Assembly: GCF_037975245.1 (NCBI RefSeq)
Contig: NC_092576.1
Coordinates: 33,210,611-33,274,610, forward strand
Length of the DNA stretch: 64,000 bases
From: Apostichopus japonicus
Lineage: Eukaryota > Echinodermata > Holothuroidea > Aspidochirotida > Stichopodidae
Direction: 5' to 3'
This document shows, piece by piece, positions 28,091 through 39,900 of the stretch. The notes beneath the pieces were generated by a model that saw only the letters and a list, made by a program, of their open reading frames with translations, made no database searches and was not told the origin of the DNA. The translations under genes and the position numbers were made by a program. The first letter of the stretch is position 1; each line of letters opens with the position of its first letter.

Positions 28091-30658
28091 TTGAACTCTT
28101 CTAATTTGGTGGTATTTTAACAAAATATATTGTTTAAGTCTGCAGAAATAAAAGTTGTTGATGGTTTGAAGTATTTTTATTTCATTTAAACAATCATCAA
28201 GCAGTCGATTGAACCACTTTTTTGAGATACGATCTTTTTGTGTAAAATAACAAGTATGATTACAATAGAATTTCCTTTGGGAAAACGTGATTATAAACTA
28301 ACAGCTCTATACGATATAGGATAGCATCGTTTTGTTCCTCTTAAGCACCGTCTGAAATTAAAATAAATGCGTTTTTTTTTATCAAATCAAATCAAACTAA
28401 TATACCTACTACTAGATAATGTTTCAATTCTGAGGTATCGTCCTTAATGCCGGTTTAATCAGTATGAATTGATCATTTTAAATCGCATTTATACACGTAG
28501 TGTGGATATAAATATATAAATTCAATGCTACGACTGATTACCCATCTCTTGTTAGGTCTACGTCAACGATGTTCCTTGTTTACTATACTCAACAGTTACT
28601 CACAGGTGGGCCAAACAAAACGTGTTTACAAGACCTACGTACACACTCTAAACACAATCTAGTCAAGCGAGGCTAAAGTCTAGTCATATCGACTGGTTTA
28701 CGTTAGTCAACGATTATCCCGCCATAATCTTGGTAGAGATGCCTTCACGACTAACCCAAAAGGTCGCCTGACCAGAACATAATGGTCACAGTTCTATTTT
28801 AATCTGGTCCTACAATAAATGTCAGCACTGGGACGAAACTCACTAGTCAATCAGGTTGATATATTCGTCACATGAAAAAGCGCGGGAAAATATTAACAAT
28901 TGTAGCGCCACGGTACGGCCTAGCGTACTGCACTGAACTATAGTACATTGTACACATACGTACACGACGAGCAAGGAACGTACAACAGGGAGTTAGCAGC
29001 CAGACGGTTACGGTACGAAAAATCAAAAAAATATTATCATCCAGTGATATTGTCAGAAACCATTGCAAGGTTAGTATATTAGACCAGTTTTCTTTGGGCC
29101 TTTGGCCAGTGTCGTTTGTTAGTCACTTAAAAAGTATATAGTATATTAGACCATAAAGTGTGTATTTTCGATTATTCCAACTTGTGTACGAACAAGCTAA
29201 GATCTAGGTCCTAGGCTAGGCCTATCATGCAGTAGCTATTGGCGAATTGCCTAACGTTAAACCTAATGACGTTAAGCTGCCTTGTAGTTGTAGTAGTAGT
29301 ACAGCACAGTTTATCGTAACAGTAGGCCTCCGTATATTTACAGTATCATGGTGGCCCCGGTATTCACGCGTTTCTCATGTTTGCAATGGATTATTTCTTT
29401 ACAAAATAACAAACCTAAATTAAACTTAATATTTATAATCTGTATTAGAAACTTTAGCCTTAGGGGGATAGGACCTTGGCTATTTTATTCTTGAAATATT
29501 TTAGGCGGATAAATTCACAGCAGTGTTTCTCCTGCACTTTCAGGGGGGACATAGCCTAGGCTTAGGTTCTAGGCCATATTATTTATACCTAGATTAGGTT
29601 TGAGTTAAGGATTAACCTCCAATTAGGGTCACCCTAAGATAACGAATTAACTAGAATAGTGTGTATGGGATTGTGTAGTTGCGTGCGAAACTGTTACACT
29701 AAATAAGCTGATTATTCCTAGGGCCCTATAGCCCCCCCCCCCCCAGGCCTAGCCCTAAATAGTTTTCATAAAATACAGAGGCTAGGCCTATGTTTCATAC
29801 GAAACATCAACTGAACATGATGCCAATCTTTTATTACCAGTTTGTCCACTGACCATCCTATCCAACAATCCTGTTAACAATTCACAGGAGAATACACTCC
29901 CCCTTCCAAAATAAACATTGGGGACCTTGGAGCAATCTAACAGCCTATTGCTGCCACAGCTGTGTCATATCAATTTATAGGCCTAGTTGTCAGTAATATA
30001 GAGGGGGAATATTTCTGGACAATTGCACTGACTTGTCCGGAATTTTTGGCTAAAATTGGTTATATATTCTAGCGGCATGAGTTAGGACAGTTTTTTCTGC
30101 TATTTTTTAAGTTTGTACAAAACAGTTCCGATTCAGAACAAAGGTGGGTGGGTGTTTAATTTGTTGTAGCTGTTTGTAGGGAGTCATATAGCCTTGGACT
30201 AGGCTTTTTTCAAGATGGAATATTCCTCGCTTTACCTGTGGTACCGTGAACCGCAGTTGATCCCCCTAGGCTAACCCTAATTCCATTGGAAATAAAATAG
30301 GACATCTTTTACGGGGTGTTTCATTCAACTTTTTGGAAATACTAAAATTTCAAACATAAATGTATTTGGTTATCATTGTACACTTGACCAATGAAAATGT
30401 AGCTACCATAGCGGATTGATTAATGTTTGCACATGTTTCTTTTCCATACAGGTATCAAATGCATTCAGGCTTCTGTATCACTGCATAGTAATTTCACTTC
30501 CATTTCTACTGTACATTTTAGTAATGGGATGTGATTAAATAGTTGAATTGTGACTGGTATCGTACCGTACATGTTTACCCACATGCTGTACAAAATATGC
30601 ACATGAACATTAGGGATGTGAACAAATAACAAAAGTTGTATGTCTATCACATTGGCAG
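28091..30658. other. Region upstream of the 30.7-kb gene; possible 5' exon
   Basis: A segment at 28545-28600 resembles 42950-43020. At 28890-29071 a stretch rich in GTACG ends ATTGCAAG|GTTAGT, which could be a non-coding first exon of the plus-strand gene that starts at 30.66 kb. A C run lies at 29733-29744. No protein-coding exon was identified. Confidence 0.35.
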
Positions 30659-30741
30659 ATAGACGTCGTTTAATTGTGGAAGAGAATGCTACTAGCGAAG
30701 TGGTTAAGAAAGTCTATCCTTGGCTATTTGAAGATGAAGAG
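30659..30741 (+). pseudogene. SAMD3-like pseudogene, exon a
   Basis: The acceptor is CACATTGGCAG and the donor GAG|GTACTG. It reads RRRLIVEENATSEVVKKV followed by YPWLFEDEE. The KWP/KYP-LF motif is the usual landmark of this family. Upstream exons, including any SAM domain, were not seen. Confidence 0.65.
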
Positions 30742-31311
30742 GTACTGTATTAATATGTCTTGGTAGATATTATTTATTATACAGTAGTCTGTGTAAAAGT
30801 AAAATTCAATCTTGTGGTTTCAAAAGTTATGGACATTTGAATATATTCACTTTATGCCCACCACTTGTTCGAAGCACGACTTTGTTTTTCAAAAATCAAT
30901 TCAAGACAGTGTTGCGCTAAGCAGCGCGATTGCAGGATTCCCACACTTTTTTTGCTGATACCGCTATTGGGAATTTGTAGGGGGGATGTTCCCCCTTAAA
31001 AAGAAAACCAATTTGTTTTATTCTGAGCTAGAGCCCGATCTATACCTTTATCAGCAAGATCACTTCGCAAAACCTCATGTCCTCATCCCAAGACTTGGGG
31101 AGCCTACTGCTCCTACATTGACCAGCTACAGTAGTCTCTCTCTACTTCTTTACCAATTCGCATCTTCCATCCCTTTCGACATGTCTAAACCATCTCAATC
31201 TACGTCTCTGAACATAATCCCGAATATGTGTTAGTCCTAAGCGATCTCTTAACTTCTCAGGTGAATTTACCATATGTACTGTATAATCTAATTGATCTCA
31301 TTTAACCATAG

Positions 31312-31474
31312 ATACTACTTGAATTAAAGCGACTTGAAGGAAAGACGACAATGGCACAGTTGCTTGGTGAAGGGCTTTCCAAGTATGGAGATGCCATAAT
31401 CCGCTGCACTTTGAAGATGAAGCATCCCACTGTCATAGATACATCCATGGAGAAGGACGAGGGTGCCCGTTAAG
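31312..31474 (+). pseudogene. SAMD3-like pseudogene, exon b with stop
   Basis: This 163-bp exon has acceptor TTTAACCATAG and donor AAG|GTACAT. It reads ILLELKRLEGKTTMAQLLGE, then LSKYGDAIIRC and more, and ends EGAR-TAA-G. The in-frame TAA directly before the donor is the first disabling change. Confidence 0.65.
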
Positions 31475-31739
31475 GTACATTAGTAACAATTCAATCTGTA
31501 ATTCACTGTTCAAGTGATCATCACCCAGGTATGTGCTGGGTCTTCAAAATGGACTACGAGCAAAGTCTGAGGCAGGGGTGGATGCAAAATATGTCTTGGT
31601 AAGGGGGTATAACCATTCAGATGTATGGTAGTGAAAAATAAACACCTTCATTAGACATTAACGTTTGTCGTCTTGCATCATACAGTCTGAGGAAAATAGG
31701 GCGCATCCATACATACTCAGACTGTGGTAGCACTAAAAG

Positions 31740-32170
31740 GCTAGTGCACGCATTTGTCTCTTGACTCTTGCAACAGACTCATTTATGGACTGCCAAATAA
31801 GCTCCAGCGTTGTACGAGCTGCCAGGTTGGTTACCTTATCTAGGAAGTGAACACATAACCCCCATCCTTGTAAATCTCCACTGGTTACAAGTGAAGAAGC
31901 GTATCATGTGTAAGTTAATGCTTTTGACCTACAAAATATTAAATAAACTTGCTCCATACTATCTATGTAAACTTCTCAATGAACCGGTACATATTCTCAG
32001 GTCAAATGCTGCTACAACACTCATTGTACAAATGTCAGCACCATTACTTACGGTGAGAGTTCTTTTTTCAGCAGCTGCTAAACTCTGAAACCAACTACCA
32101 CCATATGTTTGAAAGGCTAAATCTATATGTAAATTTAGGACCTTGTTAAGACTTACTAGCAGAGGGTTGT
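31740..32170 (+). mobile_element. LINE reverse-transcriptase C-terminal fragment
   Basis: Frames read DSCNRLIYGLPNKLQR, then in a shifted frame HITPILVNLHWLQVKKRI and YKILNKLAPYYLCKLL, followed by a diverged NQLPPYV. This is the conserved region after the RT domain in CR1/L2/Jockey-type LINEs (L-LHWLPV-RI, YK-LN-LAP-YL, WN-LP). Frameshifts and stops show it is dead. It lies in an intron of the SAMD3-like gene. Confidence 0.85.
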
Positions 32171-32186
32171 GTGATTTTAAATTATG

Positions 32187-32235
32187 CTGATTTAAATCAG
32201 TGTTTTTTTTTTAAATCACTGATTTAAATCACTTT
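32187..32235. repeat. Palindromic TGATTTAAATCA repeat
   Basis: Two TGATTTAAATCA palindromes are separated by a T run and the inverse arm AAATCACTGATTTAAATCAC, so the segment can fold into a long hairpin. It may be the end of a small foldback element; no other end was identified. Confidence 0.6.
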
Positions 32236-34107
32236 TCTAATTCTTGGCAGGAAAAGTTGAATTTGTGGTCAGCATATTCTCTGAAATCAAGCAGTTCCTT
32301 ATAAAATAGAGTCTCAATCAAGTATCAAAGCAATTTCAGTAAATCTGGGAGGGGGGGGGGGTTGTATTTTCAGGGAGAAAAATCCTTGTCACATACACCG
32401 GTATGGCATGAGGCCTATCATGCTAAAACAAATTGAACAATTCTAGAAATTGCCCGCTAGAATCCCCTCAGAGTTCAGTTAAGTTCAGTAGAATAAGGAT
32501 CAGGATGGACCCTGTGAAAGACCCTGTACCACAGATAACCCAGACTGCCAGATATGATCATGGATGAACACAATCAAGTGCTCAGATGATAACGAGACAG
32601 GCTGTGTATTGACGGTAGATTGCATAAATTATGGCTGTGAAGTACTTCATTTGGTACAAACAAGTGTCTGTGTTCAACAAAGGGAAATTGGTACAGTATC
32701 ATGGGCCCCTTAGTGGAGGGGATAAAGGGCCTAATTTTGAAGTTATATTCAAGACTGTTGACTTCCCTTGATTGTCCCGAAATCAAATTAAATCATTGGG
32801 CTGACTGCTCGTATGTGATATGGGTGGGTATAGATGTTTTTGGAAGATTTAGGTAACATTTGAGAGGAAATTGAACTTTTGATTATTGCAAAATTTATTC
32901 GATTATTAAAAAAAAAATTAAAAAATCAACTCTGAATTAGCATTTATATTTGCAATATGGGTAATGTTTTGTATAATTATATTTTTTCTGTGTGCAGTGC
33001 ATTGCAGCATTGTGGTCTTGGACGGAATGCCCTATATAAAAACGTTTTATTGTTATTAAGGTTATTATAACATGTTTGAAGTTATGGATATGGATATAGA
33101 ATGTCTATTCCAATTTCCAAAAATATATTGTTCAATATGCAAATCCATGGGTGGAAGTAGGTGGTATGTGACAACCTGCCCCCACTTCCCCCTATATGCC
33201 TATATGTATTATAGGCTACACGATATGCAGTTTGATCCATTTATATGATGCAATGTTACATTGTTACAAGCTGAGTATATGGAAATCTAGTCTACTTACT
33301 CTACTTTGGAAACAAGAGGCATTTCAATTTATCACTGTCTGCATATTCTCAAATAATATCTTCCTTGTTCAACTTTCACACTAGTTCATGCTCTGTTGCC
33401 AGCTGAATCCTAAGGTTCAAATTTTCATGTGTCAATCTGCTTGCTAGTCTGCTCTCTATTATCTTCATTTTACTGAAGACCTCAGAATATGATATATGGT
33501 TGTTAATTCAGGGAAAACATGTTCTCGGACTTCAGGAATCTGTAGGTATCAATGAAACCTATCTGCTTTGGGTCCAAGATACGAGTTTGACAACTGATAC
33601 ATATTCTTGACAAATGGAGCAACTCTTTCAATACAATCTCAGTATTTGATATTTTTCCATTAATGTTTTTATATTTTGCTTCAAATGTTCCTTATCAGTT
33701 ATCATTGTCTTGAATCCCTCAAGCTGAAATAATGACATGGATGCAATCATTTTTTATGGCCCATGCCAGTAGGGGCCCACGAAAAATAACTGAACAATTG
33801 GCATAACTTAAAGATGCTTGCTTGGGTTGAGCTCATACTTGATATTACTTAGCTAAGTAGCCTAGACCTTATCAAATGATACAAATATCTTTGCTGAAAA
33901 TAAGACCTGTGATGTATTTAGTACTCTACTTTAATATTATCACCTAAGCAATTTATCGAGTATTGAGTATTGCTCTCCGGACTGCAGATGAGTGAATCTG
34001 TGATATTTTTGTCCTATCGATGTTACCAAATATGACATAATATCACTCTTCTGAAATGTCATGATGTTATGAATGCTTTAACATTCTGTTGTTGATTTTT
34101 CTTTTAG
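32236..34107. other. Intron sequence with low-complexity runs
   Basis: Contains a G run at 32348-32358 and A runs near 32910. No genes or element ends were recognised. Confidence 0.45.
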
Positions 34108-34196
34108 AGTCTAGAATGCATGCAGCAATTCTGTCAGTTCCGACTCTACTGAATGAGAAGTTGGGTGCTATGATTGTATTTGCAGATGAGGATAGG
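34108..34196 (+). pseudogene. SAMD3-like pseudogene, exon c
   Basis: This 89-bp exon has a strong acceptor TTGATTTTTCTTTTAG and donor GTAAGT, phase 1 in and phase 0 out. It reads SRMHAAILSVPTLLNEKLGA and then MIVFADEDR. The LP-LL-E motif is shared across the family. Confidence 0.7.
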
Positions 34197-34298
34197 GTAA
34201 GTACCCAATGTATTATTTAAATCAACAGTATGTAAACTATGGGTCAAGGCCATCAGAGGTGGTCTGATATTGTATGTTACAGTGTCGAGGGTTCATCA

Positions 34299-34740
34299 TG
34301 ATAGTGCCCTGGTAGTGTTTCCTTTGGGGTATTCAGCAATTTTAGGTCTGATGCCATATGGGCTATTTCAGGAAATAACTCAAAATTAATATTTTCCTAC
34401 AGATTGTATTGTCACAATGCTTAGAGTTTAATTGTCATGATAGTGTTTTGGTAGTGCTCCTTTGGGGTGTTTGGAATTTTAGGTCAAAGGTCATGTATGG
34501 GCCATATGGGCCATTTTGAACTCCTGAACTCCGCCTGAAATAACACAAAATGTTTCTTTTCCTATGAATTCTATGGTGCAGTGTTGAGCATTTTTCACAG
34601 TGGTACTTAGGTAGTGCCTCCTTTGGGTTTTTAGGATTTTGGGGCCTAAGTCACCTGTAGACCATATGGGCCAATTTATGAAATCACTCAAAATGATACT
34701 TTTCATACAAATTTGCCCTAAAATTGGTTTAGCCCTAACA
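34299..34740. repeat. About 145-150-bp tandem repeat, three units
   Basis: Units start near 34299, 34438 and 34591. Each carries GATAGTG or a variant, then TTTGGGGTRTT, TTTTAGG, CATATGGGC and a CTCAAAA-like end. Units are strongly diverged. It lies within the intron between exons c and d. Confidence 0.8.
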
Positions 34741-35425
34741 TTTGTTGGGGCATCTTTCTTTTCTTTTTTTGGGGGGGGGCATTTTTTGGCATCCTTATTT
34801 CTGGGGGGCCTTGAAATATTTGGGCCCTGAAAACCTGTCTGCAACAAAGGCCCGCACATCTGATCATTATTCCCTAACTAAATATCACATGTATGACCTG
34901 GGAGTGTTCATAGCTGTAAATATAGTAAGGGCATCATCACAAAGGTAGAATAGACTAGTATGTATGTGATAACTGGAACAGAATGTTGGACAGATTTCAA
35001 TCTGTAGTTGCAGTAACCATAACCCAATGTGGATTTCCTGATCAGCCCCAAGTGTATTAAAATCATCTAGTGGAATGAATCCCTACCATGATGTAATTAG
35101 CTGTAACAAGATGTCATAATTACTCATGGCAAATATTCATTTCTCTCTAAAATACACGGAACCAGTGCACCATTTAGCTCTGTTGTTTCATTTATACTCT
35201 GCTATTATTTATATCATCAAAAATAGTATTACTTGTAGTGAATACGATGTACTGTAAATTGATTTGAAAAAATATTTAAGAAATTATTTATTTTGATTCC
35301 TTCGTTGGTGGAGTATATTTGTTTGTTGGTCACTCATGGCCATCATGGTGGATCAGCCACCCCTCCCATTTTCTGAAACTGGAAAGCGCTGTATATTGAA
35401 TACATATACCTTAATATCTTTGCAG

Positions 35426-35717
35426 GTTACAGACTTGTCAGAAGTGCCAGTTTATATCCAGGTGACAGAGGATGAAGGTGTTCCAGAGTACACTGTGATA
35501 GTGGAAACCTTGCAAGTAGCTACTTTGAAAAGTTTGTTCGCAGACATGTGCAATTATTTGGCAGTGTTCTATGTCCTAAATATGGCATAGAGCCTTTGCT
35601 GAAGAAAACCCTTCAGCTTTTAAAAAAATCATTTTGAATGTTGATGATACTACACCGGCAGATAAATCAGTCAATAAAATTCTGGAGAAACTAAACATGC
35701 AAATCGCTAAAAATTGA
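35426..35717 (+). pseudogene. SAMD3-like pseudogene, exon d and shifted tail
   Basis: The acceptor is ATATCTTTGCAG, phase 0. The exon reads VTDLSEVPVYIQVTEDEGVP, a middle part, then CNYLAVFYVLNMA-stop at 35588. Relatives continue with a Tyr-Pro and a helix ending in Leu-rich sequence. Here PKYGIEPLLKKTLQLLKKSF and, in a third frame, ILNVDDTTPADKSVNKILEK follow, which points to at least one small indel. Confidence 0.65.
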
Positions 35718-36319
35718 TGGCCTAATTACTGCTCCAGGCACCTACCATTTTTTGTACAGTTTTTTTGGCTCAAACTGTCATCACATTTATAACATAGAAT
35801 ACTGCCTATCAATTGCACTAGCATATATGAGTCAAAATAGGCTAAGGTGTTATAAAACTGTAACTAACTTGCAAATAATAAGTCATTGAAAATTTTTTCA
35901 TTATCATTTGAGCTGTTGCATGTGTTAGTTTTGACTTACAAAATGTTGTTATTTTTGGTTACGATGCCGAAGGCCTAGTAACCTATGCGATCAAGTTGGC
36001 GTGTGTGAGGGTGCGTTTGTTTTGCTATCTGACCGAGGACTTGAACAAAAGAATTTCAGGTCCTCGGTTGTGATTTCTAAAGAATCACCACGTCCTCGGA
36101 AGAATTCTATTGTATGGGGTATTGTTAATGTTACGGTACGTGGATTTGAACAATGGAAAATACAATGGGGTCCTCGGTCTGAACGAAACACAAACATGTA
36201 TGTGTGTGTGTGTGTGATGTGACAGCTTGCTCGTAAACACGATATCTCAACAACGACACATTGGATCAATGTCATATTGGACTGGTGATGTGTGGATGTT
36301 CCCTATTGTTTTTGTTCTC

Positions 36320-37750
36320 CATCACATGAATATTAATAAGTGGGTAGGGTTTAAAGTAAAATTCTTAAAATGTCAAGATCTTCGCAACGGTATGTCCGAT
36401 CTGCTTCATACTTGGTATGGTGATGTAAGTGGTTCATTGTCACATGACAATGGAATTTCATCTAATTAATATTTATGAGTGGGTGGGGCTTAATTCTTAA
36501 TTGCTAGAAATAGCTTGTAAACCTGAAATCTTAGAAATTAAATGTTGAATTACTGTCATTTTGAACTAGTACATGCTCCATGATTAGTAGATGTTCCCTA
36601 TTGTTTTTGTTGTTCATGACATGAATATTAATGAGTAGGCAGCAGTTAAAGTGAAATTCTTAAAATGTCAATAACTTTGCAACGGTATAACCGATCATCT
36701 CCATACTTTGTTGATTGGTGGTGGATAATAATAGTTACATTTTCATATGAAAATAACATGTAACCTCATTAATATTCATGTGTTTGTTGGCCATATAGCA
36801 TGTCCCTCATTCCTAAACTCCTGTCATTCGTCACGTTTGACATGTTTTCCTGGTTCCTGGGAGCTTGCTGATCTTATCTATATTTGTTTTGCTTTATAAA
36901 ACCTTGAAATTGGCTAGCCAGGCCATTAAAGGAGTAGTCCAGTGACAAATTAAACTGGACTGAAAAAAAGTAACCTTTGCAATTAAGTTGGCATATGTGT
37001 GTGTTGTGATGAGTTGGCATGTTTGTATGTTTTGATCAAGTTTGCGTGTGGGTATGTGTGTATATGTATGTTGCATAAATAGCTGGCTCAGACAATTAAA
37101 GGGATAGTCTATAGTGAAAATAGTAAATGAACTTAATAATCTGGTATTACTGTACATGTACCTATAGAGTATAGGGAAATCTTATGTGAGTGGGGTAGAT
37201 TAATGTGTTGGTAGTAAGGTGTGAAACTGGTAAAATCTGATGGGTGTCAGGTGGGGGGGGGGGGTTGTCAGATGAGTAGGGTGATGTTGGGATCAGGGTT
37301 GTAGGATGGTAGGTGAGGCTGCAGGTGGTATGGTGGTAAGGGTTCCGTTCTGGGTTGGGGATATGGGTTGTGTCGTATGATCCCCATGTGTTTGTCAGGA
37401 GAGGGTGTGGGGTGGTGAAATGCCTAGAGTCAACTATATCACTTTTTTTCAACTTTATATGTACATCAATAAAGGCATTAATTTTTGGTTTTGTTTACGA
37501 TGGCCAGGTAATCTACAGTTTAGCATGTTTGCAAGTGTATGTATAATCTTAAAAACAATATATTTAATTACTGTAAATGTATTGAATAACTTGTAGATAT
37601 GCTACATTATCATTACATGGACCTCATTGTTTTTGTTGTCCAGTACATGAATATGTGGGTGGGGCTTGTAATAAAATTCTTAAAATGTCGATATTTTTTT
37701 TCAAATATATGTCTGATCACCTTCATACTTGGTAGGTTGGTACAGTAGTG
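36320..37750. repeat. Diverged dispersed repeat, three to four copies
   Basis: A unit of about 105 bp occurs near 36325-36430, 36615-36725 and 37640-37745, with a partial copy at 36465-36510. It contains CATGAATATTAATRAGTGGG, TAAAATTCTTAAAATGTC and CTTCATACTTGGT. The sequence between units differs. A (GT)n run lies at 36199-36216 and a G run at 37252-37264. Confidence 0.75.
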
Positions 37751-38078
37751 CCACATGAAACTGAAATTTCATTTATATTCATGAGTGCAACTGACAACTT
37801 TATGTCTGATCAGCTTCAGTTTGGTTTCAGTTGTCTGGCAATAAGTACAATACAGGTATATAACAATAACAAATTCTGACTTATCTTATTTCATAAACTC
37901 TCATCGGCATCAGAACCACTAAACATTTTGGGTTTTCTGATTCATCAATTACTGATGAAATCAGACACTCTTTTGTACTTACTATTGAGGTGAAGCATAT
38001 GTAGTGTTTAAGAGAAAATATAAAATGTGATTTCAAATTAATACAGAAATTCTTGCTTTCTTTTTTTCATGTGAGAGG

Positions 38079-38207
38079 GCTTGATGGTCTAGCAGTGGTT
38101 AAGGCCCAATCAGGTTTTATATCCAAGAATTGTTCCCACCAGTTAGCTCAACAGACAGCTTTGTACCTATAAGGGAGTTGTCGCAGGTTCGAATCCGTGG
38201 TGGGTCA
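38079..38207 (+). repeat. tRNA-like SINE head
   Basis: An A-box-like GGTCTAGCAGTGGTTAAGG at 38086 and a perfect B box GGTTCGAATCC at 38186-38196 lie about 90 bp apart. The 5' part recalls Leu/Ser-type tRNAs. A CCCACCA...TGGTGGG pairing is also present around the B box, but T-arm and anticodon arms do not fold properly. It is best read as a tRNA-derived SINE promoter or tRNA pseudogene, not a working tRNA. Confidence 0.5.
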
Positions 38208-38224
38208 TATAAAACTAGTATAGA

Positions 38225-38700
38225 AAAACTACTTTTATCCATGGGCAAGACTAACTGGATTAGTCAAGTGACTGCTGGACTAATCATTTAGGTCGCTTGA
38301 CAAAAGCCTGGTCGATAGAGCATTTTTGAAAGACTAGCAAAAACTGGTCATGTGACTAATTGAATAAGTCAATTGACATCTTGACTAATCGTTTAGGTCG
38401 CTTGACTAAAGCCTGGTCGATAGAGGCATAATTGAATGACTAGTAAAAACTGGTCATGTGACTAATTGAATTAGTCAACTGACATCTTGACTAATCGTTT
38501 AGGTCGCTTGACTAAAGCCTGGTCGATAGAGGCATAATTGAATGACTAGTAAAAACTGGTCATGTGACCAGGTTTACTTAGTCATATGACCAGAACTATT
38601 TGGTCACTGGACCAAAAGTTAGTCAAGTGACTAGAATTAATTGGTCGATAGAAGCATTGTTTGGACTAATGTACTCTAGTCATCTTGACTAGATTAAGTT
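38225..38700. repeat. 106-bp tandem repeat built on GACTAAT/AGTCAAGTGAC
   Basis: GGTCGCTTGAC recurs at 38291, 38396 and 38502, a period of 105-106 bp; each unit carries AAGCCTGGTCGATAGAG and AAAAACTGGTCATGTGACTA. Inside and beyond the units, short motifs TAGTC and GACTA alternate on both strands, giving many small palindromes. Confidence 0.9.
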
Positions 38701-38722
38701 TACAGTGCATGATGATGACACT

Positions 38723-39062
38723 CTCCCCAGCAGGCGCGTAGCGAAGAATTTGCCAAGGGGGGGGGGGGGGGGGGGGCGAACCTGTAGGCAAACTTTTATA
38801 GCGGTAAATTCGGCACTGGAAACTATCAAGCGTAGCGCCACCATGAGTTGGCGCAAAACGTACAACAAAATTTGGCCGAAAATGCATCTTAGATCACTGG
38901 AAATGGCACTTCTCGGGCCTTGTAAGTTGCATCTAAGCATTTTCTATTTTGAAGTTACTAGCGATATCATAAAAACATACACAACACATTTGCTCAAGGG
39001 GGGGGTGGCGGTCGCCCACTTCGCCCCCCCCCCCCCCCCTTCGCTACGCGCCTGCTCTTCAG
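38723..39062. mobile_element. 324-bp hAT-type MITE
   Basis: Perfect 16-bp inverted ends CAGGCGCGTAGCGAAG (38731-38746) and its complement (39039-39054) flank a 324-bp element. The 8-bp flanks are CTCCCCAG and CTCTTCAG, a 6 of 8 match, as expected for a hAT target duplication. G and C homopolymer runs sit just inside each end. No transposase is encoded; open frames across it are artefacts. Confidence 0.88.
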
Positions 39063-39119
39063 CTTGCTTTGCGTTTTCACCAAAACATTTATCTCAAATA
39101 GTATACATATGTCAGTTAC

Positions 39120-39900
39120 TTGCTTGTAATCGCAGTATACATGTTTAAACCCTTAGTGTCAGTAGCTAGCGTATTTTATATATACATTCTATCGACAATT
39201 ATATGTAGTCTCTAAGAGAATAGTCAGAAAGTCACATTCATATCGCCTTACCTAAAGCCATCTACAACACAAATATGTGCTGTACACTTGAAACCAATTT
39301 CATTTCCCACACTTTACAATGTAAAAAGAAACCATGTAACAATTAAAACCAGGATATGATCCTGTTTTCTCCATTTCTACGCTTACACTTTTGAGTTAGA
39401 ATAAGAAGTATGTTAGTTATTGTGTTCAAATTATTCTACCTCTCTAAATTTTATAGGGCGATAGCAATATACACATTGTATATTCACTTTCGCTCACTGT
39501 TTAAAATTTTCAAAGGAATTTCATTATTAAAGCTATTATTTTTCTTTAACATCTGGTCATTTAACCCAAAACACTGCAATTAAAGCGGAAAATGCATTAA
39601 CAGATTACCGTGTCATAGTCAAGAACACAAAAATCACGATTTGACAACTGTTTCTTTCAACGACCCTTACACATTTGTACCCGTAATGACAATGTAGGCT
39701 AGTGTCGGCTACTTAGACAACTATAGTGTGACTGACTCGGAACACTTGCGTTCATTAACTTGTTAAATAACCTCCATTTAAAATTTGATAGCAACCATTA
39801 CCTTCAGTCTACAAAGATAACATTGACTGAGCACTAAACTCATTCATCTTTCTTATTTAACTCTGTCAGTTTATGAGGAGCAGGGACACTCACTCAACTC
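39120..39900. repeat. Segmental copy block
   Basis: Bases 39140-39620 match 43165-43640, sharing GTGTCAGTAGCTAGCG, AACCATGTAACAATTAAAAC and GATCCTGTTTTCTCCATTTC. Bases 39630-39870 match 27860-28090. It appears to be flanking sequence copied along with Ig-type genes in this locus. Confidence 0.8.

Larger units (their letters stand above)
30659..35590 (+). pseudogene. Decayed SAMD3-like family gene, four exons
   Basis: Four exons join with matching phases: 30659-30741 (ends phase 0), 31312-31474 (0 to 1), 34108-34196 (1 to 0) and 35426-35590. The pattern KVYPWLFEDEE, ILLELKRLEG, AILSVPTLLNEKL, then CNYLAVFYVLNMA resembles the C-terminal part of SAMD3-like uncharacterised proteins common in fish and marine invertebrates, whose function I do not know. 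A TAA at 31471-31473 interrupts the frame one base before the donor, and the frame shifts after VLNMA; continued coding-like sequence in other frames runs to 35717. It is probably a pseudogene, or a gene with variant exon ends. Confidence 0.6.

Noticed and set aside
38079-38207. Functional tRNA gene
   Set aside because: A and B boxes exist, but T-arm and anticodon arms do not pair, spacing is too long, and no convincing anticodon loop is seen; kept as a SINE head.
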